Assembly: GCA_018065165.1 (NCBI GenBank)
Contig: JAGHTV010000103.1
Coordinates: forward strand, 1-5,400
Direction: 5' to 3'
Length of the DNA: 5,400 bases
DNA from: Candidatus Sodaliphilus fimicaballi
Lineage (GTDB): Bacteria > Bacteroidota > Bacteroidia > Bacteroidales > Muribaculaceae
Shown here: positions 1 through 5,400 of the stretch, in pieces
Layout: every line of letters starts with the position of its first letter
Numbering within the stretch: the stretch's first letter is position 1
Notes under the pieces: generated by a model
Told to the model about the DNA's origin: nothing
The model's database searches: none
What the model saw: the letters and a program-made list of their open reading frames with translations, nothing else
Made by a program: the position numbers and the translations under genes

Positions 1-1280
1 TCGTTATTGTTATCGTGGCTGCCGACGACAGCGTCATGCCGCAGACCGACGAGGCTCTGAGCCACGCTTCGGCAGCTGGCGTGCCCATCATCTTCGCCAT
101 CAACAAGATAGATAAGCCCGGTGCCGATCCTGAGAAGATCAAGGAACAACTTGCACAACGCAACTACCTCGTTGAGGAATGGGGCGGCAAGTACCAGAGT
201 CAGGACATCAGTGCCAAGAAGGGTACCGGCGTATTTGAACTGCTCGAGAAAGTACTGCTCGAGGCCGACATGCTCGAACTCAAGGCCAACCCCAACCGCA
301 AGGCAACCGGTTCGGTCATCGAGTCGTCGCTCGACAAGGGCCGTGGCTATGTAGCTACAGTACTCGTCGACAACGGTACACTGCGTGTGGGCGATACAGT
401 GCTTGCAGGTACACACTATGGCAAGGTTAAGGCAATGTTCAACGAGCGCAACCAGCGCATCAACGAGGTGGGTCCCGCATGTCCCGCCCTCATCCTGGGT
501 CTTAACGGCGCTCCCACTGCCGGCGACAAGTTCAATGTAATGGACACCGACCAAGAGGCACGCCAAATTGCCAACAAGCGTGAGCAACTGCAACGCGAGC
601 AAAATACCCGCACAATGAAGCGTATGGGTCTCGACGACATCGGTCGCCGCATGGCTCTGGGTGAGTTCCACGAGCTCAACATCATCGTTAAGGGTGACGT
701 AGACGGCTCTATCGAGGCATTGAGCGACTCACTCATCAAGCTGTCAACTCCCGAGGTACAAGTCAATGTTGTACACAAGGCTGTGGGTGCCATCAGCGAG
801 AGCGATGTTACCCTGGCAGCAGCCAGCGATGCCATCATCGTGGGCTTCCAGGTGCGTCCATCGGCCGACGCTAAGCGCGCCGCTGCCAAGGACGGTGTTG
901 ACATACGCATCTACTCAATCATCTATGATGCCATTGAGGAGGTCAAGGCCGCTATGGAGGGTATGCTCAGCGCCGAGGTCAAGGAAGAGGTTTGCGGTAC
1001 TGCCGAGGTTATGCAGGTTTACCACATCAGCAAGGTGGGTACCATTGCAGGTGCCATCGTGCGTGAAGGTAAGATCAAGCGTTCATGCAAGGTGCGCGTG
1101 ATACGCGACGGTATCGTACGCTACACTGGCAACCTGGCTTCACTCAAGCGCTTCAAGGACGACGCTAAGGAAGTTGCAACCGGCTTCGACTGCGGTCTGT
1201 CACTGCAAAGCTACAACGACCTCGTTGTGGGCGACATGATCGAGGCATTCGAGGAGGTTGAAGTACAGCGCACTCTGTAA
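1..1280 (+). CDS. infB: Translation initiation factor IF-2, C-terminal part (5' end outside window)
   Basis: IF-2 is the cytoplasmic GTPase that brings fMet-tRNA to the 30S subunit and promotes 70S joining. The reading frame begins at base 3 and enters the window inside the G domain; 425 codons remain before TAA. Visible in order: the end of the G domain with the ADDSVMPQT stretch, the G4 motif NKID (bases 102-113) and the G5-like SAKKG (210-224); beta-barrel domain II (about visible residues 100-185); a charged helical linker; domain III (about 216-320, with [12 protein letters not shown] and VGAISESDV); and C-terminal domain IV (about 330-418, with [16 protein letters not shown] and LKRFKDD), which binds the fMet-tRNA end. 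The P-loop and DTPGH motifs would lie upstream. The protein ends normally and shows no frameshift. It is visibly richer in G+C than the downstream opposite-strand genes, in keeping with a highly expressed core gene. The call is essentially certain; only the start is missing. Confidence 0.98.
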   Translation, partial: VIVIVAADDSVMPQTDEALSHASAAGVPIIFAINKIDKPGADPEKIKEQLAQRNYLVEEWGGKYQSQDISAKKGTGVFELLEKVLLEADMLELKANPNRKATGSVIESSLDKGRGYVATVLVDNGTLRVGDTVLAGTHYGKVKAMFNERNQRINEVGPACPALILGLNGAPTAGDKFNVMDTDQEARQIANKREQLQREQNTRTMKRMGLDDIGRRMALGEFHELNIIVKGDVDGSIEALSDSLIKLSTPEVQVNVVHKAVGAISESDVTLAAASDAIIVGFQVRPSADAKRAAAKDGVDIRIYSIIYDAIEEVKAAMEGMLSAEVKEEVCGTAEVMQVYHISKVGTIAGAIVREGKIKRSCKVRVIRDGIVRYTGNLASLKRFKDDAKEVATGFDCGLSLQSYNDLVVGDMIEAFEEVEVQRTL

Positions 1281-1308
1281 AAACAGGTTTATAATCACAT
1301 ACCATAGT

Positions 1309-1337
1309 AAAGAGGTAGGCTTTCGGCCTACCTCTTT
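1309..1337 (+). terminator. Intrinsic terminator hairpin after infB
   Basis: A perfect 12-bp inverted repeat (AAAGAGGTAGGC at 1309-1320, GCCTACCTCTTT at 1326-1337) encloses the 5-base loop TTTCG, starting 28 bases after the infB stop. The downstream arm runs into a T-rich stretch (CTTTCTTGTTT, to 1344), as expected for Rho-independent termination of + strand transcription. Because the stem ends in A/T pairs on both sides, it may also stop the opposing operon, whose last gene ends at 1395. On the minus strand, however, the T run is short and interrupted, so that role is less sure. Confidence 0.85.
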
Positions 1338-1348
1338 CTTGTTTACAG

Positions 1349-1366
1349 CGTGTGTACTCTCACACG
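1349..1366. repeat. Small inverted repeat between the convergent genes
   Basis: CGTGTG (1349-1354) and CACACG (1361-1366) form a 6-bp perfect stem around the 6-base loop TACTCT. It lies 29 bases beyond the stop of the minus-strand operon. No T tract follows on either strand, so it is not a classical terminator. It could be a 3'-end stabilising hairpin or chance. Confidence 0.3.
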
Positions 1367-1394
1367 TCGTAATGTTAATCTCTGTCGCTATATC

Positions 1395-2465
1395 TTACTC
1401 GTTGGCTTCGTTATATTGCTCGTCGCTAACGGGTTCGAGCCACTCATTGCTTTCAGGATAACTCACATGGACATGGCTTGCAAGATGCTGAAACCAAGAA
1501 CCCTTTGTTGCTCCGTGCCAATGCTTTACGCCTTCGGGGATATCAATGATGTCACCCGCATGGAGACGGATGGCTTGTTTTCCCCATTCCTGATAGATGC
1601 CTTCGCCACTCACGCAGATTAGAATCTGGTGTGCTCCGTGATGGATATGCCAGTTATTGCGACAACCTGGCTCGAATGTTACATTTGCGTAGTTCTGAAT
1701 AGCCTCTTCACCCTCAGCAAGGTTCTTTGGCCTAACAGGTGCTAGGTGACTCTGTCCTGTGAAATACTGAGCGTAGGCATCATTAGGATTGCCCTTGGGC
1801 CAAGAGCCAGCTTGTGCTTCGGCAGATGAGTCTTGCAGCGAGAGACCGTTCTGTGACAGGAACTTGCTGAGTGCATCCACAGTCTCTTGCTTATTTCCCA
1901 TCTTTACGGCTGCTCCTTTGTGGAATGTCAATTGACTCTCTGCACCCTTTATGGCAGAGAGAGCCGCTACGGTAACAATTTCTCGGTCAGCCGCATTTAA
2001 CTGATTACCGGCGAAAATATCTCCAAAGAGGTGAGACTTGAGGTAATAGTCATTTTGTGGACTAAATGTATTTGTTATTGGTTGTCCTGCTAAGGCTGTT
2101 TGAACATCTGTACCTTGTTCTAATGCTTTCTTTGCATCATCCCAAACGGCAGGACGAGTCCAAGGCTTGCCTTCAGTCCATTTGCCATTATTTGATTCAA
2201 GCACATTGCTCAATACCCCAAGTGCATTAAGTGAACGAGGGAAACCAGTGTAGGCATAAAGTTGCGAGAATGCTTCTTTTATTTCATTGATTGTTACGCC
2301 GCCGTCAAGAGCCCCTGTGATGGCAGGCTCTAAGCGAGCGAGATTGCCCTGAGCTTCAAGAGCGGCGATAGTTGCCAGATGCTTTTGACGGTCGGTTAGC
2401 GACTGTGCTGATATTGTGGTTGCCATTATCAATAATATAAATATAAGTGAGAGTAATCGTTTCAT
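1395..2465 (-). CDS. Exported carboxymuconolactone-decarboxylase-like/cupin fusion protein
   Basis: A 356-residue two-part enzyme-like protein. Residues 1-20 form a signal peptide (MKR, then a hydrophobic stretch, cleavage likely after ISA before Q21). Residues about 24-210 hold two CMD/AhpD-fold repeats; the second shows the family pattern ADREIVTVAALSA followed by H182. Neither repeat contains any cysteine, so the CxxC redox pair of AhpD-type peroxidases is absent. Residues about 255-335 form a cupin resembling the small metal cupins that include bacterial hydroxynitrile lyases: FEPG, then W-H273-I-H275, Q280, the turn GEG, and KHWHGA with H315/H317. These are the expected metal ligands (HxH, Q, H), with one extra residue between HxH and Q. 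It is the last gene of the operon, starting 11 bp after the upstream flavodoxin stop. The substrate is unknown; CMD-cupin fusions are often annotated only by family. Confidence is high for the domains and low for the reaction. Confidence 0.9.
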   Translation of the reverse strand: MKRLLSLIFILLIMATTISAQSLTDRQKHLATIAALEAQGNLARLEPAITGALDGGVTINEIKEAFSQLYAYTGFPRSLNALGVLSNVLESNNGKWTEGKPWTRPAVWDDAKKALEQGTDVQTALAGQPITNTFSPQNDYYLKSHLFGDIFAGNQLNAADREIVTVAALSAIKGAESQLTFHKGAAVKMGNKQETVDALSKFLSQNGLSLQDSSAEAQAGSWPKGNPNDAYAQYFTGQSHLAPVRPKNLAEGEEAIQNYANVTFEPGCRNNWHIHHGAHQILICVSGEGIYQEWGKQAIRLHAGDIIDIPEGVKHWHGATKGSWFQHLASHVHVSYPESNEWLEPVSDEQYNEANE

Positions 2466-2476
2466 AGTCGTGCTTC

Positions 2477-2965
2477 TTAATTCTTAAGCATACCCTTCTG
2501 CCATTTCACCTTAGGATAGGCAGCCTTTAACTCCGATACTGACTTCTCGATGCCACTGCCTCCCGAGGTAGCGAATGGTATCACGGTCTTGCCGTCAAGT
2601 TTTGCCTGTTCGATGAAAGTGTTGATGATGCGAGGTGCAACGTCCCACCAGATGGGGTAACCGATGTAGATAACATCATACTCTGCAAGCGATTTCTTGC
2701 TCTTCAGTGCTGGGCGAGCATTCTTGTCGTTCATCTCTACTGATGAGCGGCTTTTCTTGTTGCGCCAGTCAAGGTCGGCAGCTGTGTATTTCTTTGCCGG
2801 TTCAATGGCGTACAATAATACAGCCTTCTTCTCTTTTGCCAGTTGCTTGGCCACTGCCTCTGTTGTGCCTGTGGCTGAGAAATATACAACCGCAACTTTC
2901 TTGGTCTGTGCGGATAAACCTATTACTGTCATAGCGACAATCAAAAATGCAATTAATTTTTTCAT
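2477..2965 (-). CDS. Small exported flavodoxin
   Basis: A 162-residue flavodoxin-fold protein of the Flavodoxin_4 type, expected to bind FMN and carry electrons or act as a quinone or small-molecule reductase. Residues 1-19 form a signal peptide (MKK, hydrophobic core, cleavage likely LSA before Q20), so it should be periplasmic, unlike classical cytoplasmic flavodoxins. VAVVYFSATGTTEAVA (about 25-39) is the first beta strand and the FMN phosphate loop (S30-x-T-G-T-T). YDVIYIGYPIWWDVAPR (96-112) is the aromatic flavin-stacking loop, and PFATSGGSG (130-138) is the third flavin-contact loop. The chain stops at WQKGMLKN, where relatives usually continue with an LNG-type motif and a last helix, so it may lack about 15-20 residues. 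It lies between the ABM gene (16-bp gap) and the CMD-cupin gene (11-bp gap). The region before the start codon is A-rich (AGTAGAAAAT) without a clear Shine-Dalgarno motif. Confidence 0.92.
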   Translation of the reverse strand: MKKLIAFLIVAMTVIGLSAQTKKVAVVYFSATGTTEAVAKQLAKEKKAVLLYAIEPAKKYTAADLDWRNKKSRSSVEMNDKNARPALKSKKSLAEYDVIYIGYPIWWDVAPRIINTFIEQAKLDGKTVIPFATSGGSGIEKSVSELKAAYPKVKWQKGMLKN

Positions 2966-2981
2966 ATTTTCTACTGTGTAT

Positions 2982-3386
2982 TCATTTTGCTTTATTGAAT
3001 ATCAACGGAAGGCATTCGGGTGCCATCTGCCGCATGTCCACGAGGTCAAGGCTCTTGACCATGTGGAGGGTACCTTGCTTGTAGGTCAGGAAATGTGGAG
3101 TCTTGATGTGGTGCTGGTAGGCTTCCTGCGATGCGTAGATTTCGAGAATGCGAATCTGGCAGTCGTTGCGCAGCTGCTGCATCGGGTAGATGCAGATGAC
3201 TCCTGGTTCTTCCCTTACCGATGTTGCACCCACATTGTGGGCAAACTCCAGATACTCCTGAAGGTATCCAGGATAAACTTCTATTTCACTGATTCTTACT
3301 ATCATTGTGCTATCTGGTTTAGTCTGCTCCTGCGCCATACCTATGATGGGACACAGAAGCAGTATGAGCAATATTATCCTTTTCAT
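2982..3386 (-). CDS. Exported antibiotic-biosynthesis-monooxygenase (ABM) domain protein, YgiN-like
   Basis: A 134-residue protein with a signal peptide (residues 1-18, cleavage likely GMA before Q19) and one ABM ferredoxin-like domain (about 28-118). Visible family features are the strand MIVRISEIEV, the helix YLQEYLEFAHNV, SVREEPGVI (56-64), the strand QIRILEIYAS followed by AYQHHIKTPHF (89-99), and a closing strand near SLDLVDM. ABM proteins are usually cofactor-free dimers; E. coli YgiN is a quinol monooxygenase thought to cycle with the quinone reductase MdaB, which makes the adjacent flavodoxins notable. The cysteine in the signal peptide (C12, after LLL) lacks a small residue before it, so a lipoprotein is unlikely. 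Its ATG overlaps the stop of the upstream gene by 4 bases, implying coupled translation. The substrate is unknown; some ABM proteins degrade haem, but an isolated periplasmic copy in this setting favours a quinone-like substrate (inference). Confidence 0.88.
   Translation of the reverse strand: MKRIILLILLLCPIIGMAQEQTKPDSTMIVRISEIEVYPGYLQEYLEFAHNVGATSVREEPGVICIYPMQQLRNDCQIRILEIYASQEAYQHHIKTPHFLTYKQGTLHMVKSLDLVDMRQMAPECLPLIFNKAK
3383..3386 (-). other. ATGA stop/start overlap
   Basis: On the minus strand the four bases ATGA contain both the ATG of the ABM gene (3386-3384) and the TGA stop of the flavodoxin-cyclophilin gene (3385-3383). Such overlaps usually indicate translational coupling and a shared mRNA. 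AAGGA sits just before the ATG but only one base away, so re-initiation by the terminating ribosome is more plausible than independent Shine-Dalgarno recruitment. Confidence 0.9.
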
Positions 3387-4486
3387 TTCCTTACTTTCTT
3401 AACCCCATTTTCGATGTATATTCCTTTCTCTGGAATCTCAGATACTTTCTGCCCGGTCAATGTGTAGATACCAGTCGCCTTTGCTTGATTTACGGTAACA
3501 GAGGTAATACCTGCCGAATTGTCGAGTGAGAGTGTAATGCTTACTTCGCCTGTTCCGAAGGCGTCCTTTAGCTGTTGCTTGGTCATTCCTTCAATTTTGC
3601 CAATTGGGGTATAATCCCACGAGTTGCTGTCGAAGAAGATACATAGCTGGTTGCTCGTATAGAGCATGATGTCGCCAGCCTCGGTAGTGATGAAGGTGTC
3701 ATTAGAAGGAAGCGAGAAACCGAGTGCTCCCACCTTCTCAAAGCCACCATAGTCATGGGCGTTGTAGGTTATTGCACCCTCTTTCAATCGTTCGAGAAGT
3801 GCCTTTGTTGCTGCGTTGTCAGCGAGTTTTACCTTCAATGTGCTGTTGTTAACTTGCAGTTTCATTGTGTTGCCGTTTGCGTTTTCGTTATAGTTGATAT
3901 CTTTCAGCCATTGCTCTAAGAGAGCCTTGCGCTGTGAATGCTTCGATGCGTTTATCCACAGGCTCTTAGCGAAGAACTTGCCGTTGGGCACAAGACGCTT
4001 GGCATCGGCTTCCACGCCACTTATGCCACTACTGTGACTGCTCACGATAAGCCCAATGTTCTTGCCAACCATCTCCTTACCATATTTGAAAAGGAATGTC
4101 TGCATGTTGCTCGCCATCTGGCTCCACCAGAGCGGGGTAGCAATGATGACGGTGTTATACTTCGTCATATCAACGGTTACGGGGTCAATGGCGGGATAAC
4201 TGCTCTCGTCATTGGGATTAGCCTTGATTTTGTTCAGTTGTTCAGTGCCTATTGCATAGCCGTTGGCTGCATAATCCAGACTTTTGTTTACGGGTTCTAC
4301 CTCGATGACATCAGCCTTAACAAGCGTTTTCAGGTCATCAACAATCTGCTCGGTGTTGTTGGTATAGCTGTAATACACTATCAGCGTCTTGTTGTCGCTT
4401 GCTGCCGCATTGGCAACTTCGCATTGGCATACCATCATCATGAATGCTATGACAACACCAGAAAAGAGTGATAGATAATTTTTCAT
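3383..4486 (-). CDS. Exported flavodoxin / cyclophilin-like fusion with C-terminal sorting-like tail
   Basis: A 367-residue multidomain protein, numbered from the ATG at 4486. That start is preferred because MKNYLS opens directly into a normal signal peptide and leaves 14 bp after the AraC stop; the alternative ATG at 4516 adds ten polar residues and overlaps the AraC gene. Signal cleavage may be after ANA (about residue 27) or between C20 and Q21. Residues about 32-197 are a Flavodoxin_4-type domain: TLIVYYSYTNNTEQI with phosphate loop S40-Y-T-N-N-T45, ATPLWWSQMASN with W120/W121, and the SSHSSGISG loop (149-157). Residues about 207-321 match the cyclophilin-like fold family typified by TM1367: LLERLKEGAI, HDYGGFEKVGALGFSLP, TTEAGDIMLY, then FDSNSWDYTPIGKIEG. 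The last about 40 residues (IYTLTGQKV, GIYIENGVKK) resemble the C-terminal tails of Bacteroidales secreted proteins. Likely role: FMN-dependent redox chemistry outside the cytoplasm. The function of the cyclophilin-like part is unknown. Confidence 0.92.
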   Translation of the reverse strand: MKNYLSLFSGVVIAFMMMVCQCEVANAAASDNKTLIVYYSYTNNTEQIVDDLKTLVKADVIEVEPVNKSLDYAANGYAIGTEQLNKIKANPNDESSYPAIDPVTVDMTKYNTVIIATPLWWSQMASNMQTFLFKYGKEMVGKNIGLIVSSHSSGISGVEADAKRLVPNGKFFAKSLWINASKHSQRKALLEQWLKDINYNENANGNTMKLQVNNSTLKVKLADNAATKALLERLKEGAITYNAHDYGGFEKVGALGFSLPSNDTFITTEAGDIMLYTSNQLCIFFDSNSWDYTPIGKIEGMTKQQLKDAFGTGEVSITLSLDNSAGITSVTVNQAKATGIYTLTGQKVSEIPEKGIYIENGVKKVRK

Positions 4487-4500
4487 TTCTAATATTGATT

Positions 4501-5388
4501 TTATGCTGCTCTCCATTGCGTTGGCGTCTTACCTGTGAGAGCCTTGAAAAACCGGACAAAGTGTTGTGGATATTCAAAGCCGAGTCGCTGACTGACTTGA
4601 CTGACTGATAATGTCTCAGATTGGAGAATTTCTTTGGCTTTGGCGAGGATGCGGTCATTGATGAGATCCTTGGCAGTTCGGCCTGTTTCGGTCTTTACCA
4701 ATGTGCCGAAGTAACCTGTTGAGAGACAGCATTTGTCGGCAAAGTAGGCGACTGTGGGTAAACCCTCACGCTCCGCCTTTTTTGAGATGTAATCATCAAG
4801 AAGGGAGAGGAATTTCTTTACTACGCTGTGGTTGATCTCCTCACGAGTGATAAACTGGCGATCGTAGAAGCGTAGGCAGTAGTTAAGAAGGAGTTCGATG
4901 TGGCTAACCACTAACTCGCGTGTATGCTTGTCGATGGCATGATGCAGTTCCTGCTCTATCATGGCAAGGACACCCTTGAAGATTTCCACCTCCTGTGCAG
5001 AGAGGTGAAGTGCTTCGTTGCTGGTGTAGTCAAAGAACTCATAGCGGCTCATCTGCTTGCCCAGAGAGGTACGGTTGAGTAGGTCGGGATGGAATGCCAG
5101 ACCAATGTATTTGGCAAATGGCACTTCAGGGTTAGGTTCTACGGTTACTACCTGTCCTGGTGCAAAACTGGTTACGGTCATCTCGTCGAAGTCATACTCG
5201 GTGCGGCCATACGAGAGTTTGCACCCCTTGTTCTCCTTCAAGTAGATTGCATAAAAGCCATAGTGCATCATGCACTCCTTGATGTGCTCAGTGTTCTCTA
5301 CATGAATAACGCTTACAAGGGGATGAAGCGTCTCCATCCCGTTGTAGTCGTTGAACTGCTGTATTGTGTCTAAATGAATATGTTGCAT
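4501..5388 (-). CDS. AraC-family transcriptional regulator
   Basis: A 295-residue cytoplasmic DNA-binding regulator, full length for the family. The N-terminal half (about 20-170) is a ligand-sensing region with the beta-rich, cupin-like pattern of AraC sensors (HYGFYAIYLKE, MTVTSFAPGQVV, YIGLAFHPDLL). The C-terminal AraC domain (about 190-293) has two helix-turn-helix units: VAYFADKCCLSTGYFGTLVK (about 213-232) and SVSQVSQRLGFEYPQHFVRF (261-280), closing with FKALTGKTPTQWR, a textbook family signature. It is the first visible gene of the five-gene minus-strand run, with 14 bp to the next gene, so it probably controls that operon and itself. The start codon at 5388 is preceded by CGAAAATAAGTT and then the window edge, so promoter and operator cannot be seen. 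The inducer is unknown; by neighbourhood it may be a quinone, aromatic or electrophile (inference). Confidence 0.95.
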   Translation of the reverse strand: MQHIHLDTIQQFNDYNGMETLHPLVSVIHVENTEHIKECMMHYGFYAIYLKENKGCKLSYGRTEYDFDEMTVTSFAPGQVVTVEPNPEVPFAKYIGLAFHPDLLNRTSLGKQMSRYEFFDYTSNEALHLSAQEVEIFKGVLAMIEQELHHAIDKHTRELVVSHIELLLNYCLRFYDRQFITREEINHSVVKKFLSLLDDYISKKAEREGLPTVAYFADKCCLSTGYFGTLVKTETGRTAKDLINDRILAKAKEILQSETLSVSQVSQRLGFEYPQHFVRFFKALTGKTPTQWRAA

Positions 5389-5400
5389 AACTTATTTTCG

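Larger units (their letters stand above)
1395..5388 (-). other. Probable five-gene operon: regulator plus exported redox proteins
   Basis: Five same-strand genes lie in the order AraC regulator, flavodoxin-cyclophilin, ABM, small flavodoxin, CMD-cupin. Junctions are 14 bp, a 4-bp overlap, 16 bp and 11 bp, and no hairpin plus T-tract terminator was found between them. Co-transcription is therefore very likely. All four products after the regulator have signal peptides. I found no match to the Bacteroidetes TAnnTTTG promoter element in the internal gaps, so the main promoter should lie right of 5400. Confidence 0.85.

Noticed and set aside
416..910. Open minus-strand frame of 164 codons inside infB
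   Set aside because: It lies opposite conserved IF-2 domains; the low-complexity Ser/Arg/Leu-rich translation is typical of antisense to a G+C-rich gene.
1258..1622. Two small + strand frames running from the infB end through the terminator into the CMD-cupin gene
   Set aside because: They cross a strong terminator hairpin and lie partly antisense to the cupin; no ribosome site or recognisable protein.
2966..2981. Possible internal promoter before the small flavodoxin
   Set aside because: The gap is A/T-rich but has no TAnnTTTG element, and 16 bases is too short for a convincing separate promoter.
2982..3386. Lipoprotein signal in the ABM protein (LLLC)
   Set aside because: The residue before the cysteine is Leu, not Gly/Ala/Ser, and a good signal peptidase I site follows at GMA/Q.
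2697..3467. Long open + strand frame (256 codons) across the small flavodoxin and ABM genes
   Set aside because: It lies opposite two genes with clear family motifs, spans their intergenic gap, and its translation shows no recognisable domain; it is an antisense shadow.
3938..4471. Open + strand frame of 177 codons opposite the fusion flavodoxin
   Set aside because: It is antisense to a well-supported flavodoxin domain and has no family features.
4501..5388. Adjacent cysteines C220/C221 in the first HTH of the regulator as a redox sensor
   Set aside because: A cysteine at this place is common in Bacteroidetes AraC proteins, and the position is within the DNA-binding helix region; no further evidence of redox sensing.

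Overview
The window looks like a Bacteroidales chromosome, most likely Prevotella-like or a close relative. The evidence is the IF-2 sequence style, the weak A-rich ribosome-binding regions in place of strong AGGAGG motifs, signal peptides cut in front of glutamine, and a C-terminal tail of the type common on Prevotella and Bacteroides secreted proteins. The exact genus is inference.

Layout. Positions 1-1280 (+) hold the 3' part of infB, the translation initiation factor IF-2, whose 5' end lies outside the window. A perfect 12-bp hairpin at 1309-1337 ends it. On the opposite strand, converging on infB, is a compact run of five genes read from right to left (5388 to 1395): an AraC-family regulator; an exported flavodoxin fused to a cyclophilin-like domain and a short C-terminal tail; an exported ABM-type (YgiN-like) monooxygenase; a second, small exported flavodoxin; and an exported protein joining carboxymuconolactone-decarboxylase-like (CMD) repeats to a cupin. 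Junctions are 14 bp, a 4-bp ATGA overlap, 16 bp and 11 bp, so one transcript led by its own regulator is likely. Its promoter is beyond the right edge, since only 12 bases precede the regulator's start codon.

How the genes may work together. All four non-regulatory products carry signal peptides, so the chemistry should occur in the periplasm or at the cell surface. Two flavodoxin-fold proteins (FMN redox), a quinol-monooxygenase-like protein, and a CMD/cupin protein with an apparently intact metal site but no CMD cysteines suggest extracytoplasmic redox handling of a quinone or other small electrophilic or aromatic compound, induced through the AraC protein. Each family call rests on visible motifs; the joint pathway is inference. 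No RNA genes, insertion sequences, CRISPR arrays or stretches above 300 bases without a gene were seen.
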